Assembly (NCBI GenBank): GCA_031295385.1
Contig: JAUMOL010000002.1
Coordinates: forward strand, 1-63,569
Direction: 5' to 3'
Source of the DNA: Collinsella sp.
GTDB lineage: Bacteria; Actinomycetota; Coriobacteriia; Coriobacteriales; Coriobacteriaceae
Length of the DNA: 63,569 nucleotides
Translations under genes and position numbers: made by a program
The notes under the pieces: model-generated
What the model was told of the DNA's origin: nothing
The model's database searches: none
The model's input: the letters and a program-made list of their open reading frames with translations, nothing else
Shown: positions 24,179 through 34,224 of the stretch, piece by piece
Numbering within the stretch: the first letter of the stretch is position 1
How the letters are laid out: every line of letters begins with the position of its first letter

Positions 24179-24245
24179 TTGGTGCAAGCTAACCCGTCCC
24201 CATTGCACCAGATTGGTGCGAAGGGGACGGGTTAGCTTGCACCAA
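24179..24245. repeat. Palindromic intergenic repeat, family D
   Basis: 23-bp perfect arms, TTGGTGCAAGCTAACCCGTC with CCC and its complement, enclosing a second hairpin TGCACCA/TGGTGCG. A degenerate copy is at 53828-53882. Confidence 0.85.
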
Positions 24246-24271
24246 ATTGCAGAGATACAGCGTTTTCCCAG

Positions 24272-24312
24272 ATAAAACCTGCCAAAATAAACCTGTCCCT
24301 TTTTGGCAGGTT
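24272..24312. repeat. Palindromic intergenic repeat, family C
   Basis: AAAACCTGCCAAAA and TTTTTGGCAGGTT flank TAAACCTGTCCC. The same unit is at 36477-36518, with paired changes (ACCTACC, GACAGG) in the arms. It lies between rpmE and secA. Confidence 0.85.
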
Positions 24313-24441
24313 GGTCGTAGTTATTACGTGGCGGTCGAGGTCGACCGTATAGGCCGCGCCTTGTTTGGCTAAAGTACATTTATCTGTGTTTAACTCGCCC
24401 AAGGCTGCATGGCGTGGGCGATGGCCAAAAAGGAAAACCAC

Positions 24442-27248
<2,807 letters not shown>

Positions 27249-27249
<1 letters not shown>

Positions 27250-28397
27250 TGGCCGAGGCTTTAGAGGTAACGCCCGCCGAGTTGGACGCGTTTGCGGACC
27301 GGCTCGGCGAGGTCGAGTCGTATCTTCATTTGGACGAGAAGCGCACGCGCGTGACTGAGCTCGAGGCCAAAAGCGTGGCCCCCGGCTTTTGGGATGACGC
27401 CGACGCCGCTCGCGCCACCATGGAGGAGATCGCTCGCGCCAAGGAAGATATCGCTGCCGTGGATACCGCGCGCGGCGAGCTATCTGACGCCCGCGCGGCG
27501 CTGGAGCTTGCCGAGGAGATGGGCGACGACCCCGATGCCGCCGCATTGCGCGAGGAGGCTGCCGCTACGGCAAAACGCCTGGCCCGCGCTATCGACGAGC
27601 TCGAGCTTTCGAGCTGGTTTACCGGCGAGTTCGACCATGGCGATGCGATTGTGACCATCAAGCCCGGGCAGGGTGGTTTGGAGGCTCAGGACTGGACCTT
27701 CATGCTCTTTAAGATGTACATGAAGTACTGCCAGCGTCGCGGTTGGAAAGTCACCATCAACGATTGCCCCGCGGCCGAGGTTATCGGCATCGATCGCGCG
27801 ACCTTTACCGTCGAAGGCAAGGATGCCTTTGGCATGCTTCGTGCCGAGGCCGGAGTTCACCGCCTGGTGCGCATTAGCCCCACCGACGACAAGAAGCGCC
27901 GCCAGACTACGTTTGCCGGCGTCGAGGTCATTCCAGTGCTGCCCGACGATATCGATATCGAGATTAGTGCCGATGACATTCGCGTCGACGTGTACCATGC
28001 AAGCGGCCCGGGCGGCCAGGGTGTCAACACCACCGACTCCGCCGTACGCGTGACGCATTTCCCCAGCGGTATCGTGGTCACGTGTCAAAACGAGCGCAGC
28101 CAGATTCAAAACAAGGCCGCATGCATGCAGATCCTCAAGGCCCGTCTGTACGAGATTGAGCTCGAAAAGCGCGCCGAGGCCTTGGATGAGATTCGCGGGC
28201 CCAAGACCACAATCGGCTTTGGCAACCAGATCCGCAGCTACGTGCTCTACCCGTACCAGATGGTTAAGGACCTGCGCACGGGCGTGGAGACCAGCAACGT
28301 CGAGGCAGTTCTTGACGACGGCGATCTGGATCCGTTTGTAATCGGCTATCACCGTTGGGCTACCGGCAACGCTGACGCGGAGGCTCCGTCTGCATAA
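27249..28397 (+). CDS. prfB: Peptide chain release factor 2 with SPT in place of SPF
   Basis: Class I release factor that reads UAA and UGA and triggers peptide release. 382 residues. GGQ catalytic motif at 255-257 (SGPGGQGVN). The tripeptide that reads the stop codon is Ser-Pro-Thr (210-212, VRISPTDDKKRR), where RF2 normally has Ser-Pro-Phe; RF1 would have Pro-x-Thr in a different context. The rest (NTTDSAVRVTHFPSGIVV, CQNERSQIQNK) is clearly RF2. No in-frame UGA is needed, so the programmed frameshift of many prfB genes is missing. The ATG overlaps the secA stop (TAATG). Confidence 0.93.
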
Positions 28398-28423
28398 ACC
28401 GCTCAGGTTATGTGGGAATGGAT

Positions 28424-28482
28424 TAAAACCCTCCGAGCAGGGTGGTTTTGTATCCAGAACAAACCCTGCGCAGGGGTGGTTT
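28424..28482 (+). terminator. Tandem terminator-like hairpins after prfB
   Basis: AAAACCCTCCGAGCAGGGTG-GTTTT and AAACCCTGCGCAGGGGTGG-TTTTT follow each other; each is a CCCTG/CAGGG stem with a T-run. The repeat unit suggests local duplication of a terminator. Confidence 0.65.
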
Positions 28483-28564
28483 TTGTTGGGCGAATCGGTA
28501 GAATCGAATACAAGAAGAAGTTCAAAGCGCATCCGATGGGGTGCGCTTTTTTGAAGGAGGCAGC

Positions 28565-29455
28565 ATGGCATATCGTCTTGACATCAAGCGCATTCTTTCG
28601 ATGAACTTCTTTCACGATCTGCCTCAGATCATGTTGGGGTGTGCCTTGGCCGCCATCGCGACCGACCTGTTTTTGATTCCCAACGGTCTTGCAGCCGGTG
28701 GCGTTACGGGCCTTGCGACTATTATCCAGGCGGTCGGCGCAGCGCGAGGCGTGTCGCTTCCCGTCGGTATCCAGACCATCGTGATGAATGCCTTGCTGCT
28801 GCTGATCGTTATGCGCGAGGGCGGCATGTTCTATGTGGTGCAGACGGCGACGGGCTTTGTGCTGCTGGGCTTCTTTACCGATCTGTTTGCCCCGTTTGTA
28901 GCGCCTCTGGCACATGCAGACCTGATGCTTCCCGCTATGTGGGGCGGCATTATCACGGGCATCGGTTACGGCATGGTGTTGCGCGCCGGCGCCAATACCG
29001 GCGGCTCGGACACGATTGGCCAAATCATCTCGCGTAACACCTCGCTACCGGTGGGCTCGACCGTCATGGCAATCGACGTTGCCGTGTGTGCGGCATCGGC
29101 GCCGGTCTTCTCGCTCGAAAATGCTCTGTATGCAGGACTTTCGATGGTGATCAGCGGCTATGTGATCGATGCCGTGGTCGATGGCGGCAATAAGCGTCGT
29201 ATGGTGCTCATCATCTCGGACAATTTCCCCGATATCGCGGCCGACATTATGTATGGTCTGGGCCGCGGCTGCACCAAATTAAAGGCGACCGGTATGTATT
29301 CGGGCGTCGAGAAGCCAGTGATCATGGTGATCGTTAGCCGTCGAGAGCTCAACACCCTCAAAACGATCGTGCGCGAGCGCGATCCTCACGCCATTGTGAC
29401 GGTCGCCGACGTTACGGAAGCCTTCGGTGAGGGATTCAAGGACATTAACGCGTAG
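28565..29455 (+). CDS. YitT family membrane protein (DUF161/DUF2179)
   Basis: 296 residues from the ATG at 28565 with SD GAAGGAGG. Five or six membrane segments cover residues ~20-190, with the family hallmarks FLIPNGLAAGGVTGLATI and RAGANTGGSDTIGQII. The cytoplasmic C-terminal DUF2179 domain (RGCTKLKATGMYSGVEKPVI) is a PII-like ligand-binding fold. The family occurs widely in Firmicutes and Actinobacteria, and no transport substrate is established. It is monocistronic here between prfB and the transketolase genes. Confidence 0.9.
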   Translation: MAYRLDIKRILSMNFFHDLPQIMLGCALAAIATDLFLIPNGLAAGGVTGLATIIQAVGAARGVSLPVGIQTIVMNALLLLIVMREGGMFYVVQTATGFVLLGFFTDLFAPFVAPLAHADLMLPAMWGGIITGIGYGMVLRAGANTGGSDTIGQIISRNTSLPVGSTVMAIDVAVCAASAPVFSLENALYAGLSMVISGYVIDAVVDGGNKRRMVLIISDNFPDIAADIMYGLGRGCTKLKATGMYSGVEKPVIMVIVSRRELNTLKTIVRERDPHAIVTVADVTEAFGEGFKDINA

Positions 29456-29662
29456 GGCCGACTGCGTTCCATCCAAAAGACGTTCACATTGATAAACCGT
29501 TTCATCAGCGGTTCTGCCTGCTCAATTGTTCAAATAATGATAAATACTCTGGTAAAGCTTCCAGTTTCCAGCATAATGAATGACGTACGTGCATCGCGGC
29601 TGGGTTGGGACGACCTTCTGTGCCGTGCGCATCTTGTCTAAAGAGGATGAAAGGAAGGCACA

Positions 29663-30493
29663 ATGAGCGACGAAGAGCTCAAAAAGGTTGCCAACGAGGT
29701 AAGGAAGGGCATCGTCACCGGAGTGCACGCTGCCAAGTCCGGCCATCCGGGCGGTTCGCTCGGCGCTGCCGACATCATGACCTATCTGTACTTTGAGGAA
29801 ATGAACGTCGACCCGGCCGATCCCCGCAAGGCCGACCGCGATCGCTTTGTGCTCTCCAAGGGCCACTGTGCTCCGGGTCTGTACGCCGTGCTCGCCGAGC
29901 GCGGGTTCTTCCCCAAGGAGGACCTCGAGACGCTGCGTCATATCGGCAGCCACCTGCAGGGTCATCCCAACATGAACGACACCCCGGGCGTCGATATGTC
30001 CACCGGCTCGCTGGGCCAGGGCATCTCCGCCGCCGTGGGCATGGCGGTTGCCGCCAAGCACTGGGGTGATACTTACCGCACGTACGCCCTGCTGGGCGAT
30101 GGCGAGAGCGAGGAGGGCCAGGTCTGGGAGGCCGCCATGTTTGCCGGCAACCAGCAGCTCGATAACCTCTGCGTGATCGTCGACCACAACGGCCTGCAGA
30201 TCGACGGTCCCGTCGAGGAGGTCAACGACCCCATGCCGCTCGCCGACAAGTTCCGTGCCTTTAAGTTCCACGTGGTGGAGCTCGCCGACGGCAACGACTT
30301 CGACCAGATCCGCGCCGCCTTTGCCGAGGCTCGCGCTACCAAGGGCCAGCCGACCGCCATTATCGCCGAGACCATGAAGGGCAAGGGCGTTTCCTTTATG
30401 GAGAACCAGGTGGGTTGGCACGGTAAGGCCCCCAACGATGAACAGTTTGAGCAGGCCATGGCAGAGCTCACGGCCGCCGGAGAGGAGCTCTAG
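29663..30493 (+). CDS. Transketolase, N-terminal subunit
   Basis: Thiamine-diphosphate-binding half of a split transketolase of the non-oxidative pentose phosphate pathway. 276 residues. Landmarks: SGHPGGSLGAADIM, SKGHCAPGLYAVLAERG, TGSLGQGISAAVG, and the ThDP motif GDGESEEGQVWEA...IVDHN. The C-terminal subunit follows with a 1-bp gap, so the two are made in equal amounts. The SD AAAGGA precedes the ATG. Splitting of the enzyme into two chains is common in archaea and Gram-positive anaerobes. Confidence 0.93.
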   Translation: MSDEELKKVANEVRKGIVTGVHAAKSGHPGGSLGAADIMTYLYFEEMNVDPADPRKADRDRFVLSKGHCAPGLYAVLAERGFFPKEDLETLRHIGSHLQGHPNMNDTPGVDMSTGSLGQGISAAVGMAVAAKHWGDTYRTYALLGDGESEEGQVWEAAMFAGNQQLDNLCVIVDHNGLQIDGPVEEVNDPMPLADKFRAFKFHVVELADGNDFDQIRAAFAEARATKGQPTAIIAETMKGKGVSFMENQVGWHGKAPNDEQFEQAMAELTAAGEEL

Positions 30494-30494
30494 G

Positions 30495-31436
30495 ATGGCA
30501 GACGTCAAGAAAATCGCCACGCGCGTAAGCTACGGCGAGGCCCTCGTCGAGCTCGCCAACGAGCACGATGACTTTGTGGTCCTCGACGCCGACCTGGCTG
30601 CCGCCACGCAGACCGGCAGGTTCAAGGCAGCCTGCCCCGACCGCTTCTTCGATGTGGGCATTGCCGAGAGCAACCTGATGGGCGTCGCCGCCGGTATCGC
30701 GACCACCGGCCGCGTTGCCTTCGCGAGCACCTTTGCCATGTTCGCTGCCGGTCGCGCCTTTGAGCAGGTCCGCAACTCCATCGGCTACCCGCACCTCAAC
30801 GTTAAGATCGGTGCCACGCACGCCGGTATCTCGGTGGGCGAGGATGGCGCCACGCACCAGTGCTGCGAGGATATTGCCCTCATGCGCGTCATCCCCGGCA
30901 TGACTGTGATTGTTCCCGCCGACGACGTGGAGGCCCGCGCCGTGACGCGCGCCGCCTACGAGTGCGACGGTCCGGTGTACATGCGCTTCGCCCGTTTGGC
31001 CTCGCCGGTTATCAACGACCCCGAGACCTACAAGTTCGAGTTGGGTAAGGGCATTGTCATGCGCGAGGGCGCCGATGTGACCATCATCGCCTGCGGCCTG
31101 ATGGTCGGCGAGGCTCTCGAGGCCGCCGAGCAGCTCGCTGCCGAGGGCATCGACGCCGAGGTCATCAACATGCACACCATCAAGCCCATCGACGCCGACC
31201 TGATCGTCAAGAGCGCTACCAAGACCGGCCACGTCGTGACCGTCGAGGAGCATTCTGTAATCGGTGGCCTGGGCAGCGCCGTTGCCGACGTCCTGTGCGA
31301 GCAGTGCCCGACGCCGCTCAAGAAGATCGGCGTCAACGACACCTTCGGTGAGTCCGGCCCGGGCGCCGAGCTCCTGCACAAGTATGGCCTGGACGCCGCC
31401 AACATCGTGGCGACCACCAAGGAGTTCTTGGCATAA
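30495..31436 (+). CDS. Transketolase, C-terminal subunit
   Basis: 313 residues from the ATG at 30495 (SD AGAGGAG at the end of the upstream gene). It holds the pyrimidine-binding domain (VLDADLAAATQTGRF, GIAESNLMGVAAGIATTGRV, the Glu of IAES being the catalytic acid). The C-terminal transketolase domain (IDAEVINMHTIKPIDADLI) follows. It works with the N-terminal subunit to move two-carbon units between sugar phosphates. DXS-type enzymes share this fold, but the split and the motif set favour transketolase. Confidence 0.92.
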   Translation: MADVKKIATRVSYGEALVELANEHDDFVVLDADLAAATQTGRFKAACPDRFFDVGIAESNLMGVAAGIATTGRVAFASTFAMFAAGRAFEQVRNSIGYPHLNVKIGATHAGISVGEDGATHQCCEDIALMRVIPGMTVIVPADDVEARAVTRAAYECDGPVYMRFARLASPVINDPETYKFELGKGIVMREGADVTIIACGLMVGEALEAAEQLAAEGIDAEVINMHTIKPIDADLIVKSATKTGHVVTVEEHSVIGGLGSAVADVLCEQCPTPLKKIGVNDTFGESGPGAELLHKYGLDAANIVATTKEFLA

Positions 31437-31506
31437 GGCAAGGCGGATCTCAAGGACTGCTTCGCCAGAACTATAAAACTGTTTCGCCAGTACTATGGAA
31501 ACCCGG

Positions 31507-31540
31507 CAGGGGCGCTCTCTTGGAGAGCGCCCCTGTTTCA
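31507..31540 (+). terminator. Terminator of the transketolase operon
   Basis: CAGGGGCGCTCTC and GAGAGCGCCCCTG pair around TTG, followed by TTTC. Confidence 0.85.
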
Positions 31541-31605
31541 GTTGCGGTGAAATAAGGACTGTTTTGCCAGCTTAAAGGCTTAACAGTCCCTATTTCACCG
31601 CAACT
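31540..31605. repeat. Palindromic intergenic repeat, family B copy 1
   Basis: AGTTGCGGTGAAATAAGGAC-TGTT and its near complement AACAGTCCCTATTTCACCGC-AACT face each other around an 18-bp centre. Other copies are at 40733-40789 and 54199-54281. Confidence 0.9.
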
Positions 31606-31734
31606 CATGAAGACGCTCCTCAAGCACGGTCCCATCAGGGAAAAGGGCATATATCGACAAAGCGCAATTCAGACCCTTCCAGCTTTGTATATGCAGCACC
31701 CCAAGATAAACGTGGCGACCCCTTAGTTATCGCA

Positions 31735-31857
31735 GGCCGGGCACAGGGCTACTCTCCAAATCTTTCCGCAGGACGGAGGAGCCCCCGCCGCGCGAAGCGC
31801 GCAGCGGGGGCTCCGACATGTCCGAGGACGATTTGGAGAGTAGCCCTGTGCCCGGCC
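31735..31857. repeat. Nested inverted-repeat element, MITE-like
   Basis: Perfect 28-bp outer arms (GGCCGGGCACAGGGCTACTC plus TCCAAATC and the complement at 31830-31857) enclose a second 11-bp inverted repeat GGAGCCCCCGC/GCGGGGGCTCC (31778-31788, 31804-31814). No coding capacity and no obvious target duplication. Confidence 0.85.
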
Positions 31858-31961
31858 GACGGGATCCCTAAGCACGCCATGCTTCTTATGTGCAGCAAAG
31901 CTAATACTGCTAAAATACAAAGCGCTCATGTAGTTTAAACGCACGACGATAAGGAGCACCA

Positions 31962-33182
31962 GTGGGTAACCACTTCCGTACCTCCGGTGCGGGCGATGAT
32001 GCCCCCAAGACGCAGGCAGGCGTCCAGGGCAGTCGTTTCGCCACTCCGGATTCAGAGGGCCAGCCTGTTGCTCAGGCCCCCGCTCAGCCGGCAGATCAGG
32101 CACAGCCGGCATCCGATCCCTTTGCCTACAATCCAACCAGCGATGTCGCGCTTTCCGGCACGGCGGGTTTTGAGCCCGTTCAGGCCGTGACCGCTCGCGT
32201 GGAGCAGCCTCAGGCTGGTGCCGCCACGCCGCAGCCTACCATGGCCGGCATTCCCGACCCCTTGGCCCCTGCGACGCCGGCTCCTCAGCCTGCGCAGTCC
32301 GGTCTCTTTGCCGCTATTCCCGACCCCACGCAGCCTGCTGCCCCGGTGGTCGAGAGCGATCAGGCAGCCGAGGTCGCAAGCCTCGATAACGCGCTCAACA
32401 ACCCCGATTTTACGTCGGTGTTTGCGCCCATCGATCCGCAGGCCAGCCGCAAGAAGATGGCCAAGCAGGCCGGTGTCGAGCCCGTCATCCTTATGGAGCA
32501 TGTCACCAAGATCTATCCGGCACAGCCCAACAAGCCTGCACTCGACGACATCAACATCGAGATCTATCCGGGCGAGTTCGTCTTCCTGGTCGGTCACTCC
32601 GGCTCGGGTAAGACCACGCTGCTGTCGACGCTCAACCGTGACGTCAAGCCGACGAGCGGCCGCATCCTGGTTGCCGGTCAGGACCTCATGAAGATCAAGA
32701 ACCGCAAGGTTCCGTTCCTGCGCCGCCAGATTGGCGCCGTGTTCCAGGACTTTAAGCTTCTGCCGCAAAAGACCGCCTACGAAAACGTGGCGTTTGCCCT
32801 GCAGTGCATCGGCAAGCCCAAGGGCGTCATTCGCAGCCAGGTGCCCGAGGTGCTGCGTCTGGTCGGCCTGGCCGATCAGATGGACTCGCTGCCCGACCAG
32901 CTTTCCGGTGGCGAGCAGCAGCGCGTTGCCGTCGCCCGCGCTATGGTCAACCGTCCGCCGCTGCTGATCTGCGACGAGCCGACGGGCAACCTCGACCCGG
33001 CGATCTCGCTGGGCATCATGAAGCTGCTCGAGCGTATTAACCGCACCGGCACCACCGTGATCGTCGCCACGCACGACCGCGAGATGGTCGATAGCATGCA
33101 CCGTCGCGTGATCGCCCTCGAGGGCGGCCACGTTATTCGCGACCAGGAGAGGGGAGGTTACGGCAACTATGGCACCAACTAA
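31962..33182 (+). CDS. ftsE: Cell division ATP-binding protein FtsE with long N-terminal extension
   Basis: Cytoplasmic ATPase of the FtsEX complex that activates septal peptidoglycan hydrolases. The ABC domain starts near residue 173 (VILMEHVTKIYPAQPNKPAL). It has Walker A GHSGSGKTT, the FtsE-type Q-loop FQDFKLLPQKTAYENVAFAL, signature LSGGEQQR, and Walker B LLICDEPTGNLD. FtsE is normally 220-230 residues, but here ~165 residues rich in Pro, Ala, Gln and Asp precede it, probably disordered. The start is GTG at 31962 with SD AAGGAG. It overlaps ftsX by 14 nt. Confidence 0.93.
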   Translation: MGNHFRTSGAGDDAPKTQAGVQGSRFATPDSEGQPVAQAPAQPADQAQPASDPFAYNPTSDVALSGTAGFEPVQAVTARVEQPQAGAATPQPTMAGIPDPLAPATPAPQPAQSGLFAAIPDPTQPAAPVVESDQAAEVASLDNALNNPDFTSVFAPIDPQASRKKMAKQAGVEPVILMEHVTKIYPAQPNKPALDDINIEIYPGEFVFLVGHSGSGKTTLLSTLNRDVKPTSGRILVAGQDLMKIKNRKVPFLRRQIGAVFQDFKLLPQKTAYENVAFALQCIGKPKGVIRSQVPEVLRLVGLADQMDSLPDQLSGGEQQRVAVARAMVNRPPLLICDEPTGNLDPAISLGIMKLLERINRTGTTVIVATHDREMVDSMHRRVIALEGGHVIRDQERGGYGNYGTN

Positions 33183-34089
33183 CGTGGGCTACTCCTTCAA
33201 AGAGGCAATCAGCCACTTCTTCCGTAACTGGACTACCTCGCTCGGCGCCGTCATCACGATCTTCCTTTCGCTGTTTATCATCGGCCTGTTCATTATGGGT
33301 TCCGCGATGTTGAACTCCGTGATCGGTACCGTCGAGGATCAGGTTGTCATTAATGCCTTTATTAGCGATGACGCCGATCAGGCAGACGTCCAGGCCTTTG
33401 AGGCCGAGCTTAAGACGTGGAATAACGTCAAGTCCGTGACCTATAAGGACAAGGACGATGCGCTGGCCGAGTATACGAGCAAGATGTCGGGCAACGCTGA
33501 CGCCACCATGAGCGCGCTCGATGGCCAGAACCCGCTGCCGGCTTCGTTTGCAATTGAGATGGACGATCCGTCCAAGGTCGAAAGCACGGCAGAGAAGCTC
33601 AAGAAGAATGCCGATTTCCAGAAGATCGCGGATGACGGCGACGTCAACGCGAGCGTGCTGTACGGCCAGGAGGAAGTGAGCCGCCTGTTCCAGGTGACCA
33701 ACTACATCCGCATCGCCGCCGTGGTGCTCGTTGGCCTTCTGACCTTTATCGCATTCATCTTCATCAACAACACGATTCGCCTGTCCATCACGGCGCGTCG
33801 TCGTGAGATTGCGATTATGCGTCTGGTCGGCGCCAGCAACGGCTTCATTCGCGGCCCGTTTATCACCGAGGGCGTACTGCAGGCCATCTTGGGCTCGCTG
33901 CTTTCCATCGGCGTTCTGGAGCTGCTGCGCAATCTGATGATTCCGCGTCTTCAGGAGAGCATCGGCTGGATGTCGTTTGCCCTGCCGATGCAGTACTACC
34001 TGGTGACCTATGCTGCGCTGATTCTGGTCGGCGTGATTATCGGTCTCTTTGGTTCTGCCATCGCCATGCGCCGCTACCTGCGCGTGTAG
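33169..34089 (+). CDS. ftsX: Cell division protein FtsX
   Basis: Membrane partner of FtsE, 306 residues. It has a cytoplasmic N-terminus (YSFKEAISHFFRNWTTSLGA), TM1 (VITIFLSLFIIGLFIMGSAM), and a large extracytoplasmic domain of about residues 50-180 that binds hydrolase regulators. Three further TM segments follow in the FtsX domain (IRIAAVVLVGLLTFIAFIFI; LGSLLSIGVLELL; YAALILVGVIIGLFGSAIAM). The ATG lies within the end of ftsE with SD GGGGAGG, so the two are co-translated. An intact terminator follows. Confidence 0.95.
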   Translation: MAPTNVGYSFKEAISHFFRNWTTSLGAVITIFLSLFIIGLFIMGSAMLNSVIGTVEDQVVINAFISDDADQADVQAFEAELKTWNNVKSVTYKDKDDALAEYTSKMSGNADATMSALDGQNPLPASFAIEMDDPSKVESTAEKLKKNADFQKIADDGDVNASVLYGQEEVSRLFQVTNYIRIAAVVLVGLLTFIAFIFINNTIRLSITARRREIAIMRLVGASNGFIRGPFITEGVLQAILGSLLSIGVLELLRNLMIPRLQESIGWMSFALPMQYYLVTYAALILVGVIIGLFGSAIAMRRYLRV

Positions 34090-34113
34090 GCATGCCTGGA
34101 ATTCATCCCTTCC

Positions 34114-34148
34114 AACGGGTCGTCTCTTATGGGGCGGCCCGTTTTTTG
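34114..34148 (+). terminator. Terminator of ftsEX
   Basis: AACGGGTCGTCTC and GGGGCGGCCCGTT pair, with G-U pairs, around TTAT, followed by TTTTTT. Confidence 0.85.
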
Positions 34149-34224
34149 ATCCCTAGGGGACGGCAGGAAAGCGAATCATTTGGGTAGACTCTTTGGAGTT
34201 CGCAATCGATAGTTAGGAGGCGCC

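Larger units (their letters stand above)
31437..31961. other. Repeat-rich intergenic region before ftsE
   Basis: 525 bp with no gene. It contains the transketolase terminator, a family B palindrome (31540-31605) and a nested inverted-repeat element (31735-31857). The ftsE promoter zone follows, with AT-rich TACTGCTAAAATACAAAGCG near 31905. Confidence 0.6.
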
